A DNA stretch of 64,000 bases from Rhizophagus irregularis (taxonomy: Eukaryota; Glomeromycota; Glomeromycetes; Glomerales; Glomeraceae), in assembly GCF_026210795.1 (NCBI RefSeq), contig NC_089457.1:372001-436000 (forward strand), written 5' to 3'. Made by a program: the position numbers and the translations under genes. This document shows, in pieces, positions 25,601 through 36,224 of this stretch. The notes under the pieces were generated by a model. That model had not been told where the DNA came from. It was given only the letters and a program-made list of their open reading frames with translations, and searched no databases. The number at the start of each line of letters is the position of its first letter. Within the stretch, counting starts at the first letter, position 1.

Positions 25601-26868
25601 CTCATGGCGATGACATTTATAATATATAAACGGATTCTTTGGCTAAAAATGCTCATTCGTCTTTACAACCTACTTTCTCATCTTTGGCTTTTTGTCAGCT
25701 CCATATCTATTGACTTTTAATTCTTTGCCTATTGACATGAATATCCATCATTTTATACGCTCTATAGCAGATTCTCGTGCTCTTTTATCATTCTGTTCTA
25801 TGGCGCATTTTACTGCACTTGGTTCTCCTGCACTCTTTGACTGGGCTGGTATACATTTTTGCCTTTCGCAGATTAAAGGTTTCGCTTCGCATAAGAATGG
25901 TCATCCTGAATTTTGGATCTTTAGTATCAAACTTCTTTTGGATATGTTGCCTACTTTGACTACTCTACAACAACGTATGACTCATTTGTATTCTCCGGAT
26001 TGGCTCTGTCCGCAATGTAACTCTGCTCCTGAAGATTTGAATCATCTTTGGACTTGTCCTTATATTTTACCTGATCTTAACCCATGTTCAACGCATCATT
26101 CCAAAGTTATTAAATTTAGAGACCTTTGCTTATCTTCGTTCTTATCCTTGAAATCCTTGGATATTTCCTTTCAAACTGAATTTTCTACTTTAGATTGTTG
26201 GGATTACGATACCCCTTCTCCGTCCTGTCTTTGGCTTTCTAGAGGATTATTGCCTGCGCATTTGACGGCATTTCTGAAACAGTATTTTCCATTTCTGTTA
26301 TATACAAAACTATTTCTCCTCTTCTTAATGACTTCCAAGTCGAACTGTATGGTGAAATTTGGTTATGTCAGAATGTTCTTTTCCATGCTTGGGAAGAGTC
26401 ACAGGGTATTTCGGCTGCTTCCAAATCATGTGGCCCATCTTTAAATTCTTCACCTATTACTTCTTCTTCACAAATTCACAACTCTTCTCTGGCGACAGTT
26501 TCTCAGGATTCCTGGATTTCTTGGATATCCTCTTATATAATTCGGGGTGGATCATGGATTTCGCACTTGGATTTTCTGCGCCACTTAACAGTTCAACCTC
26601 TTAGGATTTCTTTCTGGTAACGGATTAGATTTTTGGATGTTGGATAGTTAACTCACACTGGCCTTCAGGTAAAGTTGGGATATGCGATTCTGTAATAGTT
26701 TAATTTTTCTTCGCTTTAATTTATTTTAGTTTAGATTTCTTTACTTGTATGAGTCGTGAAGCTACTCTTTTTATTTTTTAGTTTATTTTCTTATTCTTGT
26801 AATATTGTTCAATTTTATTTTTGATGTTAAATATAAATAAAAAATAAAGTCATAAGACTGTTTGCACA
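22611..26868 (+). mobile_element. 5'-truncated LINE with RT, RNase H and zinc motif (decayed)
   Basis: Begins abruptly after the CACTA end. The first block has FRFLGIWF, a late reverse-transcriptase motif. A hAT element (23046-24303) interrupts it. The coding trace resumes with an RNase H domain at about 25240-25660: YTDGSF, ALRSEIYAI, IYTDCSQLI and DSLAKNAH supply the four acidic residues. A zinc motif LCPQCN...HLWTC follows near 26010-26060, and the reading ends near RISFW at about 26619. There are several stops (26618, 25552, 24640 and others). The 3' end reads AAAGTCATAAGACTGTTTGC, shared by all three LINEs in the window, then GGAAAGGATAAAACT, a target-site sequence. Confidence 0.82.
23046..24303. 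mobile_element. hAT-type element nested in the LINE
   Basis: 1258 bp, ends TAGTGTTCCAATCCGA and TCGGATTGGAATACTA, perfect 8-bp duplications CCTGATTT (23038-23045, 24304-24311). Subterminal regions are dense in GGATATCCG and ATCCGGAT motifs. No transposase ORF. Its ends resemble the 1.9-kb hAT element at 39267. Confidence 0.93.
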
Positions 26869-27163
26869 GGAAAGGATAAAACTACCACCATTCGATTCGT
26901 CTCAGTGAGACGATTCTAACAAGCTATGATACATCTTTGTACGATTATTAGATGCCAAGTTATTTAATATATTCTTTATATAACTGTGATTATAAACAGT
27001 TCTTTTTAATATAAGATTTTTGAGGATAGGTGTGATAGTGACTATAGATAGATTGTGACTATATAGGATAGATTTTAATAATAAAGTGTTTTGAACATTC
27101 AACTGGTGTGACTATATAGTAGAATGTGACTATAACGGGAGTGACTATAGAGGGAGTTCACTG
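26869..27163. mobile_element. Pogo-like element remnant with satellite monomer
   Basis: Ends GGGAGTTCACTG followed by TA (27164-27165). It is over 99 percent identical by eye to the reverse complement of 41322-41617. It begins with the LINE target site GGAAAGGATAAAACT and a satellite piece (CCATTCGATTCGTCTC), then TAGTCAC-rich pogo sequence. The rest of this element, on the far side of the LINE, is lost. Confidence 0.8.
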
Positions 27164-27180
27164 TATATTTGAGTGGCAAC

Positions 27181-27296
27181 CACTCGGAATCCAAACAGAA
27201 TATTGCCTTTTTAAAAAAATTGGTCAAAATTGAGTTATAAATCAGATTAAAATCAGATGATCGATTTCTATCTGATTTGGACTATTTCGACTAGTG
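27181..27296. mobile_element. Small CACTA-like MITE
   Basis: 116 bp from CACTCGGAATCC to TTTCGACTAGTG, flanked by GCAAC on both sides (27176-27180, 27297-27301). The right end matches the family of element A (GGACTATTTCGACCAGTG). A 5-bp duplication is longer than the CACTA norm of 3, so the classification is tentative. Confidence 0.5.
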
Positions 27297-28240
27297 GCAA
27301 CAAATTGACGGTTTTGATCCACAGAGTAAAAACATGGAGTGATTCGGAGATAGGTGGAAAAGCAGTAAACAGCCCATTGGTCAGTAAATCGGGCAATTGA
27401 ATTAGCATTGTCATATACAATGCGGGCTTGTTGTACTTTCGTATTGGGTCTGAAAAAAAAGCGGCAAGAGATAATGTTTCCAAATTTCTTGAAGTAAGCC
27501 ATAAGGTTATCTTTTTTAATAAAGAATGGAATATCGGTAACTTGGATAGCCCAGAGATCTTCATTAGAACAGAGTTGGCAAGGGTTATGTACGTGGAATA
27601 TAAAGTCAGGGAACTCAGGATGAGAGGAGCCAGCACATAAGTCACATGCTTCAGCAGTATGGAAATGGATAACAAGACGCTTAGCATCACCAGAACCAGT
27701 TATACGTGCTTTTCAGTGTATGACTCGTAAGTTTCTAAAAAAGATTATTAACAGCCTTGATAAGAGCCTTATTAGTTGGAAATTTTTTAAGGGATTCAGG
27801 GGCAGCATTCAGCGTAGCCGCAGCCTGAAAATCATCTCTGGTTATAGAAAAAGTTACCACTGAATCCAGGACTTGATCGCCAGAAGAAACACCATTGGTT
27901 TTCAAATTGGGCAACGCATTAAGGGTTGCGCAACGTGACTGAGCGTAGTTGGCGCAGCAGAATTTTTTGGGAAGGAGGTCAAAGTATTTTTGCCAGAGAT
28001 ATTTTGTTGAGGAGAAAAGAAAGGACCATCTTTTCTAACGACAACAGTCTGGGTGTCGGCAATGTAATCTTCATTCATAGAATTTTTGGTAATCATACGG
28101 TTACATTTTTGCTGGACAGTGTTTTCACCATCAGAGCTTGAGTCATCAGAGTTATTATTCTTGATGGGAAGCTTTCCTACTGTTAGGGTTATAATTTTTA
28201 CGGCCTTTCTTAGTATAGTTACTAGACATAATAGAGGATG
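27297..28240 (-). pseudogene. LINE ORF1 fragment (RRM-like) of a second subfamily
   Basis: Read from about 28230 (MSSNYTKKGRKNYNP) downwards through several frame breaks to 27297. The block VTDIPFFIKKDNLMAYFKKF...ISCRF...SIARFTDQWAVYC aligns with the RNA-recognition-like block of the intact-length LINE ORF1 (VTDIPLFLNETQVRQAFSRY...FNDI-AIIC) at 44580-44770. It therefore derives from a related but distinct LINE. ORF2 is absent. Confidence 0.65.
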
Positions 28241-28563
28241 TTAGGTTGAAAATATAAAATTTTGTTAGTAGTTTGTATTATTTTTAAAAAAATAATAAAA
28301 AATATTTTCGTCAGAAATTTTTGTTATTGAAAAATTCAGGAGAGAATTGATGATGATATTTTATTATAGACAAACATAGTTTGAGCTTAAATTTTATTAA
28401 TTAATGCTAAAGTGACTTTAGAGAACACAAAGTGATTTAAAAAGTACTACAACAAGTGCAAAACTAATAGAAAACAAAGAACAAATAATCTTCTGAAATT
28501 ACAAATAAAAAGAAAAGCTAAGATTATAAACCCCACTCTCTCTATATAAATAACTACAGCTAC
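28241..28563. other. AT-rich spacer
   Basis: Probably 5' flank of the LINE fragment and the target region of the next element; nothing else was seen. Confidence 0.4.
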
Positions 28564-29414
28564 CATTAGTTGAAATAAGGCAAATCGGCTAAAATCGAAT
28601 TACGGCTGAAATATGTCCGATTTTTACAAAAAAAATATATTCTGATTGTTATTCGATTGACTGCCAATCAGATGTACTTTGGAACTTAAATCATACTAAA
28701 TTCGGACAGTCAATCAGATGTACTTCAGAACTTAAATCGGACAAAAATCGGACTATTTTTTTCTGAATTTATTTCAATTTTTATTATCAAATTTATTAAA
28801 TGTATTTATTAATTAAATGCTTAAAAACTTTATAATTATATTATTATTATTAGATCTATTTAAATTACAAATAAATATTGCTAATTCAAAATTATAATAA
28901 AATAATAATAATAAAATAAACCATGATTTGTACTTACGAATCTTGGTTTTAATTCATCCATTCGTCGAAAATCCACCCAAACCTATAAAAAAAAAAAGAA
29001 CGGTTATTAGTAACCGTTCATTAATATTAATAAAAAAAATTTAACCAAGATTCGTATATACCTACAAATCTTGATTTTTTTCCGTTCTTCAGAACTTGAA
29101 AGCCCACCCGAACCTATAAAATAAAAGAAAGGAACGGTTAGTACCCGTTTCAAAATAATAAAAAATAAAAATAAAAAATAAACCAAGATTCGTACTTACT
29201 TACGAATCTTGGTTCCTTTCTTCTGATCTTTGGAAGTCAACCCAAAACCTAAAAAAAAAAAAAAGGAACGGTTAGTAAACTGTTCCAAATAATAAAAAAA
29301 AAATAAAACCAAAACCAAGATTCGTATATACTTAAGAATCTTGGTTCTTTTCCGTACTTCGGAATTCAAAAATCCACCCGATCCTAAAAAAAGAAAAGAA
29401 CGGTTATTAGTAAC

Positions 29415-30752
29415 TAAGGAATGGCCCTCAAATGATTTTTCAAATCTGCAATATTGCGGATTTTGGAGTAAAATTGCGGTTAGTAATCCGCAATTCCACA
29501 ATTCTGATTGGCTAATGTTTTTAAATAATAAATTATTTTTTAAACGTTTATAACGATAAATAAATAAAAATGTTTTTTAAATCAATATAATAAATTTATT
29601 TATTTATTTGTTTATTTGTTTATCATTCGTCTTAAGCATAGACCAATATTTTTCTAAATTGCATAACTGTGCCGTTTCTTAGAAAAAATTCTGGACAATT
29701 TTGTCCATTTTTAAAATAAATCTCCCCGCTATATATATTTTCATCCAGCAACCCTATAAAAAGAAAAGAAATGTTAGTGACGTTTCTTTTTAAAGAAAAT
29801 TAGCAACAAACATCTTTTCATTCGGTTCTCTCTTACCTCAATTTCAAAATTCTGGTCGTGTCTTTATTTATTAAAACCCTACGAAAAGAAAAAAAAATAA
29901 ATTAATTAAATTTATCAAAAAAAAATAATGAAAATTTTCCGGTTCTCCTTTACCTCAATCCGGAATTCTGGTCATACTTTTCGTCTGGCAACTCTAGTGA
30001 AAATTATTAAAAAAAAGTAACAAAATCCCTTCCCGGTCCTCTCTTACCTCAATTCCAGAAGTTTGGCCATGCTTTTCGTTTGGCAACTCTACAAAAATGA
30101 AAAAAAAAATAAATTAGTTTGAAAATATTAAAAAAAAAAGCAACAAAAACCCTTCCCGGTCCTTCTTTATCTTAATTTCAAAAGTCCGGTCATGCTTTTC
30201 TTTCAGCAACTCAACAAAAACAAAAAAAAAAATAAATTAGTTATTAAAAAAAATAACGAAAACCCTTCCCGGTCCTTCTCTTACCTCAATTTCAAAAGTC
30301 TGGCCATACTTTTAGTCCAGCAACTCTACAAAATCAAAAAAAAAAAAAAATTATTAAAAAAAACAACTTGCCGTCCGGTTTCTCCTTATCTACATGACTC
30401 CATTTTAAAAAATTCAGTCATAATTTTTGTCCAGAAACTTCAATAAAAAAGAAAAAGAGATCATCAGATGATTTGTACTATGCAATTTATCTGATAATCT
30501 GTGTCAGACTGGAGGACTATAATTGGCAAATCCGCAAATCCGCAAATATTCCGCAATTTTGTAAAGTACCACAATTGTACCGCAATTGAATTGCGGTACT
30601 TTAGATTATTTGCGGAATTGCAGAATATTTGCGGAATTGCGAATAATTGCGAATTGCAGATTTGCAGATATTTAGACTTCAAAATCCGCAATGTTACGCA
30701 ATACCGCAAATCGCAATTATTCCGCAATTGCCTATTTGCAGCGTCATCCTTA
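29415..30752 (-). mobile_element. hAT-type element carrying a 41-nt module array, copy 1
   Basis: 1338 bp, ends TAAGGAATGGCC and GCGTCATCCTTA, perfect 8-bp duplications TTAGTAAC (29407-29414, 30753-30760). It is the inverted counterpart of 34293-35744. The TAAGG end next to GATGAC is followed by about 250 bp packed with TTGCGGA / TCCGCAA motifs. The middle (29700-30430) carries exon-like modules on the minus strand: TTTTTGTAG, a 41-nt block beginning AGTTGCC, then GTAAGAG. It is nested in CACTA-like element D. Confidence 0.92.
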
Positions 30753-30812
30753 TTAGTAACCATTCATTAATAATATTAAAAAAAAAAGAAAAAAAAATCA
30801 AGATTCGTAATT

Positions 30813-30966
30813 ATACATGCTGCCCAAATTATTTTGGGATGCCATAATTCATTCGGTTTATATATAATTTACTATGTAAAGTGCCAAAATAATTTGGGAT
30901 GCCATAATTGAATTTGGGATTTTACTTATAATTACGGCAGTCCAAAATAATTTGGGTGGCATGTAT
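30813..30966. mobile_element. Mutator-like MITE, 154 bp
   Basis: Ends ATACATGCTGCCCAAATTAT and ATAATTTGGGTGGCATGTAT form long inverted repeats. The flanking duplication is 10 bp, ATTCGTAATT (30803-30812, 30967-30976), in the 9-11 bp range typical of Mutator-like elements. Nested in element D. Confidence 0.9.
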
Positions 30967-31124
30967 ATTCGTAATTAGTAGTTATGAATCTTGATTTTCC
31001 ATTCTTCAGAATTTGGAAATCCACCCAATCCTTAAAAAAAAGAAAAGAACGGTTATTAGTAACCGTTCATTAATAAAATTAAACAAAACAAAAAAATTAA
31101 AACCAAGATTCGTATATACTTACG

Positions 31125-31593
31125 TAGTGCTCCGAAATAAGTCGAGTTGACTTGCGAGTTGGTCGAGTCGAGTCAAGTCAAGTTGAGTTGAAAATTACAA
31201 TCAAATCAAATCGATTCAAGTCAAGTTAATAATTTAATAAAATCGAGTCGAGTCAAGTTAAGCCGAATTAAACATAATTCCGGCCAAATTTATGGAATTT
31301 CTTTTTTTGGAAATTATGTTACACAAAATCCGAGACGAAAAATTTTTGAAATTTACAAAAATGGAAATTTGTGAAATGGCTATCACCAAAAAAAGGAAAT
31401 GATCGGCATAGCCGAATAAAATCACGTGATTTAATTCGACTTGACTCGATTCGATTTGACGGGCCAACTTGACTCGAATCGAGTCAAGTTTATATTTTTT
31501 ATAATTTTAACTCGACTCGACTCGACTCGATTTAACTCAAGTCGAATTGAGTTTACATATAACTCGACTCGACTCGACTCGTTCGGAGCTCTA
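31125..31593. mobile_element. hAT-type element rich in GACTCGA repeats
   Basis: 469 bp, ends TAGTGCTCCGAA and TTCGGAGCTCTA, perfect 8-bp duplications TACTTACG (31117-31124, 31594-31601). Both ends are packed with GACTCGA / TCGAGTC. The middle (about 31270-31430) holds the GGAAATTATG-type repeat also found inside other elements. It is inserted exactly at a splice-donor-like site of the array. Confidence 0.92.
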
Positions 31594-33247
31594 TACTTAC
31601 GAATCTTGGTTCTTTTCCGTTCTTCGGAACTCGCGAACCTAAAAAAAAAAAGAACGGTTATTAGTAACCGTTCATTAATAAAATTTAAAAAAAAACAAAA
31701 TTAAAACCATGATTCGTATATACTTACAAATCTTGGTTTTTTTTTCATTCTTCAGAACTCGGAAGCCCCTTCTGAGACTCCGAACCTATAAAAAATAAAA
31801 GAAAAAGAACGGTTAGTAATAACAATTCCAAATATTAAAAAAAGAAAAAAAAACTAAGATTCATAGTACGAAATCTTAGTTTTTTTCCGTTCTTCGGAAA
31901 CTCACCTAAACGGCCGAACCTATAAAAAAAGAAAGAAACAGTTAGTAACCGTTCATATAATAGGAAAAAAAATAAAATAAAAAATAAACCAAGTTTCGTA
32001 CTCGTACTTACGAAACTTGGTTCTTTCCATTCTTCAGAACTCGAAAGCCAACCCGATCCTAAAATAATAAAGAAAAAAATGGTTATTAATAACCGTTCGT
32101 TAATATTACAAAAAAAAACAAAAAAAATTAAACCAAGATTCGTTTACTTAAGAATCTTGGTTCTTTTCCATTCTTCGGAACCAGGAAGTCCGCCCGAAAC
32201 CTATAAAAAAAAAGGAACGGTTAGCAACCGTTCCGAAATATTAATAAAAAAAATTAAACCAAGATTCGTTTACTTACGAATCTTGGTTCTTTTCCATTCT
32301 TCGGAACTAGGAAGCCCGCCCAAAACCTATAAAAAAGAAAGGAACAGTTAGTAACCATTCCAAAATATTAATAAAAAAAATTAAACCAAGATTTGTTTAC
32401 TTACGAATCTTGGTTCTTTTCCATTCTTCGGAACCAGGAAGCCCACCCGAAACCTATAAAAAAGAAAGGAACGGTTAGTAACCGTTCTGAAAAATTAAAA
32501 AAAATAAAAAACAAGATTATTAAGAATCTTGGTTCTAAATCCCCTTCCTCTTTCCCCTTCCCCATTTTTTATTTTAAAGTCCAGTTTCGTGTTAAAGCCA
32601 GCGTCCTCCTGCTTCTAACAAAAAAAATAATGAAAAGAAACGTTAGTTTGTTTCTTAAATTAACAAAACTTCACTTTCCCGTTTTTTACCTTAAAGTTTA
32701 GTTTCGTGTTAAAGCTGACATCCTACAAAAAAAAACAATGAAAAAAAATTCGTTTTTTAAATTAAAAAAAAAAAAATTAAAAAAAATATGTAAGTTTCAA
32801 AACGAAACTTACATTACTTCCAAGAAAAAGAGGCAGAAGAAAGGTATGAGAAAAGGGAGGGGGAGAAAGGAAGAAGCAAGGAAAGGATGAAAGGGAAAGG
32901 AAAGGACAATAGGGAAAGGGAGGGGAAGGACGAAAGGACAGGGGAAAGTAGGGATGAAGTGAAGTAAAAGGAAGGAATGAAAAGGGAAAGTTTAAAAAAG
33001 ATCTTTTTTTAAACTTTGATATGCATAACGCGTGATGTTTAATTAGACTATTCGACTAATGTCTAATCATAGATCATGGTCGAATTTTTAATTGAATATA
33101 GGCCGGCCTTTTTTGACTAGTGAAATCAGAAATTGGCTATGCCGAATGTCACCTGATATACAGACAATCATCAATTATTAGCCGAAATTTAGCCGAAATA
33201 AGGACGATTTGCCTTATTTCCGATTTGCCTTATTTCGACTAGTGTAC

Positions 33248-34292
33248 TCCCCCAAATCTATTTCAAAATGGGTAAAGTCAACTATGCTATACGTAACCCA
33301 TCCAGCGCCGTATCCACTCCTAGAATCAGTAAAGAACCTTTAAGCTACCATTAGCATTTAGCACCATCAGAAACGCATAAAATTCAATTTTTCCTATTTG
33401 ACTACATATTATGGATAACAAACCTATTTCACGGAACTTTTTAGTGTCATGCAGTCCAGCTGATGAGGAACTTTTTAGTGTCGTGCAATTCCCGAAAGGA
33501 CATCCACCTCATTGCGAACAATCCCAAATGAAGGATACCCACCTCATTGCGAACAATCCTTTGACCTTGGCATACTACAAAAACTGTTATCACCCGAGTG
33601 ATCATCAATTTTGAAATTGTAACACCAAGCCACCATGATGATCAAATTTTCCAGTATCCCCCACCTTCAAAGAAAATAAGATTACACCAAAAAATGTGAC
33701 CAAGAAAAACAAAAAGCAAAAAATAAAAACATAAATCTCAGGAAAACTCAAAGTGCAATGAGAAAAACCTGAGTAAAAAACACCAAACATACACCTCAAC
33801 TCCATCTTCTTATTTTAGAAGACTAACTCCCCGTTAACAACATCAACTAGCAAGAAATACGTTGGTCAGAAGCTCCTTCCAAGAAATGCCAGTCCGGCCT
33901 GTGAACCACTTGGCCAGTTAGTCTTTAAAGGCGTAGGAATCAAGACGTACTACTTTTCAACCTTTTAGAAAGCCCAGGATAATGTTCATATGAAACTGCC
34001 ATCTTACAGTATTATTGGTAACTCCAAAACTCATGATAATGGTCTTAACTCAATATAAGTCGTAAGGAGTTCAAGCGAAACTAAAAACCTCAGTAATAAC
34101 TTCATATAACGTCGAAAAGTCCTTTTACTATCACTCAAGGCAAAAAATCCTCATTTTTTATCCATATCTTCTTGGAAAAAAATGGGCAGAGCCCAACGGG
34201 AGAGAAAGTACGATGATCCTTGATATTTTACTATAATATATTGAATATCTAATAAATCTATGATATGTGACTGATATTTAACTACCCAATAT
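33248..34292. other. Non-repetitive spacer
   Basis: Higher in GC than its surroundings and without obvious array structure. A 67-codon ORF at 33411 includes a direct repeat of CACCTCATTGCGAACAATCC and has no recognisable domain. Possibly an old intergenic or decayed gene region. Confidence 0.35.
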
Positions 34293-35744
34293 TAAGGATG
34301 ACATCGCAAATAGGCAATTGTGGAATAATTGCGATTTGCAGTATTGTGAAACATTGCGGATTTTGAAGTCTAAATATTCACAAATCCGCAATTCGCAATT
34401 ATTCGCAATTCCGCAAATATTCTGCAATTCCGCAAATAATCTAAAGTACCACAATTCAATTGCGGTACAATTGCAGTATTTTACGAAATTGCAGAACATT
34501 TGTGGATTTGCAGATTTGCCGATTATAGTCCGCCAGTCTGACACAAATTATCAGACGAATTGCATAGTATAAATCATCTGATAATCTCTTTTTCTTTTTT
34601 ATTGAAATTTCTGGACAAATATTACGACTGAACTTTTTTAAATGGAGTCATAAAGATAAGGAGAAACCAGACAGAAAGTTGTTTTTTTTTAATAAATTTA
34701 TTTTTTTTTTTGATTTTGTAGAGTTGCCAGACGAAAAACATGGTTGGACTTTTGAAATTGAGGTAAGAGAAGGACTGGGAAGGATTTTTGTTATTTTTTT
34801 TTTAATTTATTTTTTTTTCATTTTTGTAGTGTTGCCAGACAAAAAGTACAGTCGGATTTTTAGAATCGAGATAAGAGAGGACTGGGAAGGATTTTTGTTA
34901 TTTTTTTTAATACTAATTTATTTTTTTTTGTTTTTGTAGAATTGCTAGAGAAAAAGCATGACCGGACTTCTGAAATTAAGGTAAGAAAGGACCGAGAAGG
35001 ATTTTTGTTACTTTTTTTTTAATATTTTCAAACTAATTTATTTTTTTCATTTTTGTAGAGTTTCTAGATGAAAAGCATGACCGAACTTCTGGAATTAAGG
35101 TAAGAGAGGACTGGGAAGGGATTTTGTTACTTTTTTTTTAATAATTTTCATTAATTTATTTTTTTTTTCATTTTTGTAGTATAGAATTGCCAGACGAAAA
35201 GTATGACCAGACTTCTGGATTGAGGTAAGGGAAATTTTCATTTTTTTTTTGATATAATTTAATTAATTTATTTTTTTTTTTTCGCAAGATTAATTAAAGA
35301 TATGACCAGAATTTTGAAATTGAGGTAAGGGAGGACTGAAGGAAAAGATGTTTGTTGGCTATTTTCTTTAAAAGAAATATTTCTACTTTTCTTTTTATAG
35401 GGTTGCTGGATGAAAATATATATAGCAGGGAGACTTATTTTAAAAAATGGACAAAATTGTCCAGAATTTTTTCTAAAAAATGGCGCAGTTATGCAATTTA
35501 GAAAAATATCGGTCTATGCTTAAGATGAATGATAAACAAATAAACAAATAAACAAATAAATTTATTATATTGATTTAAAAAACATTTTTATTTATTTATT
35601 GTTATAAAACAGTTAAAAAATAATTTATTATTTAAAAATATCAGCCAATCAGAATTGTGGAATTGCGGATTACTAACCGCAATTTGACTCCAAAATCCGC
35701 AATATTGCAGATTTGAAAATCATTTGATTGAGGGCCCAACCTTA
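34293..35744 (+). mobile_element. hAT-type element carrying a 41-nt module array, copy 2
   Basis: 1452 bp, ends TAAGGATGACATCGC and GGGCCCAACCTTA. Flanking 8-mers CCCAATAT (34285-34292) and CCCGATAT (35745-35752) match at 7 of 8. It is in inverse orientation to copy 1. Exon-like blocks with flanking TTTTTGTAG and GTAAG: 34722-34762, 34830-34870, 34940-34980 and 35059-35099, each exactly 41 nt, plus a fifth of about 40 nt near 35185. The donor of the second block is mutated to ATAAG. Confidence 0.88.
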
Positions 35745-36224
35745 CCCGATATGTATAAGATATGTACATGATATTTACAATATATGTCACCAATTTTCTA
35801 CATTTCTACTACACTTATTGGTAGCCGATATATGTAGTATTGTTAAATATCATACACATACTGTATATCACATATATTGCACATATATCAGGTATCCGAT
35901 ATGTACCCGATAACATTGATTTTGACCAGTGTGAACCATCATTGTGGAGTTCAGAGTAGGTTTGGATTTTTTTGTTTATGATCATAGTGATATGTTATTG
36001 TATCATGTAATAGGCCTTTTCAGCAATTTTTACATTGATTTCATCTTTTGCCTCTTTGTGTTTTAATTTAATAACTCTTCTTTATTGGTTACTACTGGGA
36101 GGATAATAAGTTTTACCTGAATTTGAAAATAAGGAAATCCAGGAAACGTAAAGAAGATCTTTAGTTTAACGTAAACACAAGGAGATAGAGAAACCCAAGA
36201 ATCTAAAAAAATATGACTGTTATG
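35745..36224. other. AT-rich spacer with a CACTA-like end
   Basis: ATATGTA / GATATGT-rich sequence to about 35910, then TTGATTTTGACCAGTG ending at 35931, the same end as element B. Its left end was not found, so this may be a solo or broken element. 35932-36224 shows nothing. Confidence 0.4.

Larger units (their letters stand above)
28925..32545 (-). repeat. Tandem splice-module array with two hairpins per unit
   Basis: About 13 units, period 125-135 bp once nested insertions are removed. On the minus strand each unit has a T-tract ending in TATAG, a 48-49 nt block starting GTTCGGG or GTTTCGGG and ending AAGATTC, then GTAAGT. The donor lies in a hairpin: 32257-32269 and 32276-32288 are perfect 13-bp arms with a 6-base loop. 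A second perfect hairpin (GGAACGGTTA / TAACCGTTCC) sits just ahead of the pyrimidine tract. Block lengths of 48 and 49 nt mean the frame is not kept. Confidence 0.8.
28564..33244. mobile_element. Complete non-autonomous CACTA-like element D
   Basis: 4681 bp. Left end CATTAGTTGAAATAAGGC, right end CCTTATTTCGACTAGTG; the inverted ends agree over about 25 bp with two transitions, followed by GCAAATCGG on both. Perfect 3-bp duplications TAC flank it (28561-28563, 33245-33247). The interior is a tandem exon-like module array. Three later insertions are nested inside: a 1.34-kb hAT element, a 154-bp Mutator-like MITE and a 469-bp hAT element. No transposase. Confidence 0.9.

Noticed and set aside
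26902-27102. Identical 66-codon ORFs here and at 41383-41583
   Set aside because: Identity reflects near-identical copies of a pogo-like element and satellite DNA, not a conserved protein; the frame crosses satellite and terminal-repeat sequence.
30192-30846. Small ORFs of 66-99 codons in the hAT element and its flanks
   Set aside because: They read TTGCGGA repeats and splice-like modules on either strand; no conservation beyond DNA repeat identity.
28925-32545. CRISPR-like regular array
   Set aside because: Regular repeats with palindromes, but units are whole 125-135 bp tandem repeats without unique spacers, the sequence is eukaryotic with spliceosomal introns, and no cas-like gene is present.
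33411-33614. 67-codon ORF
   Set aside because: Contains an internal direct repeat, has no recognisable domain and ends randomly; kept as spacer.
35753-35931. Complete CACTA-like element ending at 35931
   Set aside because: The right end is clear but no matching left end or 3-bp duplication was found upstream.
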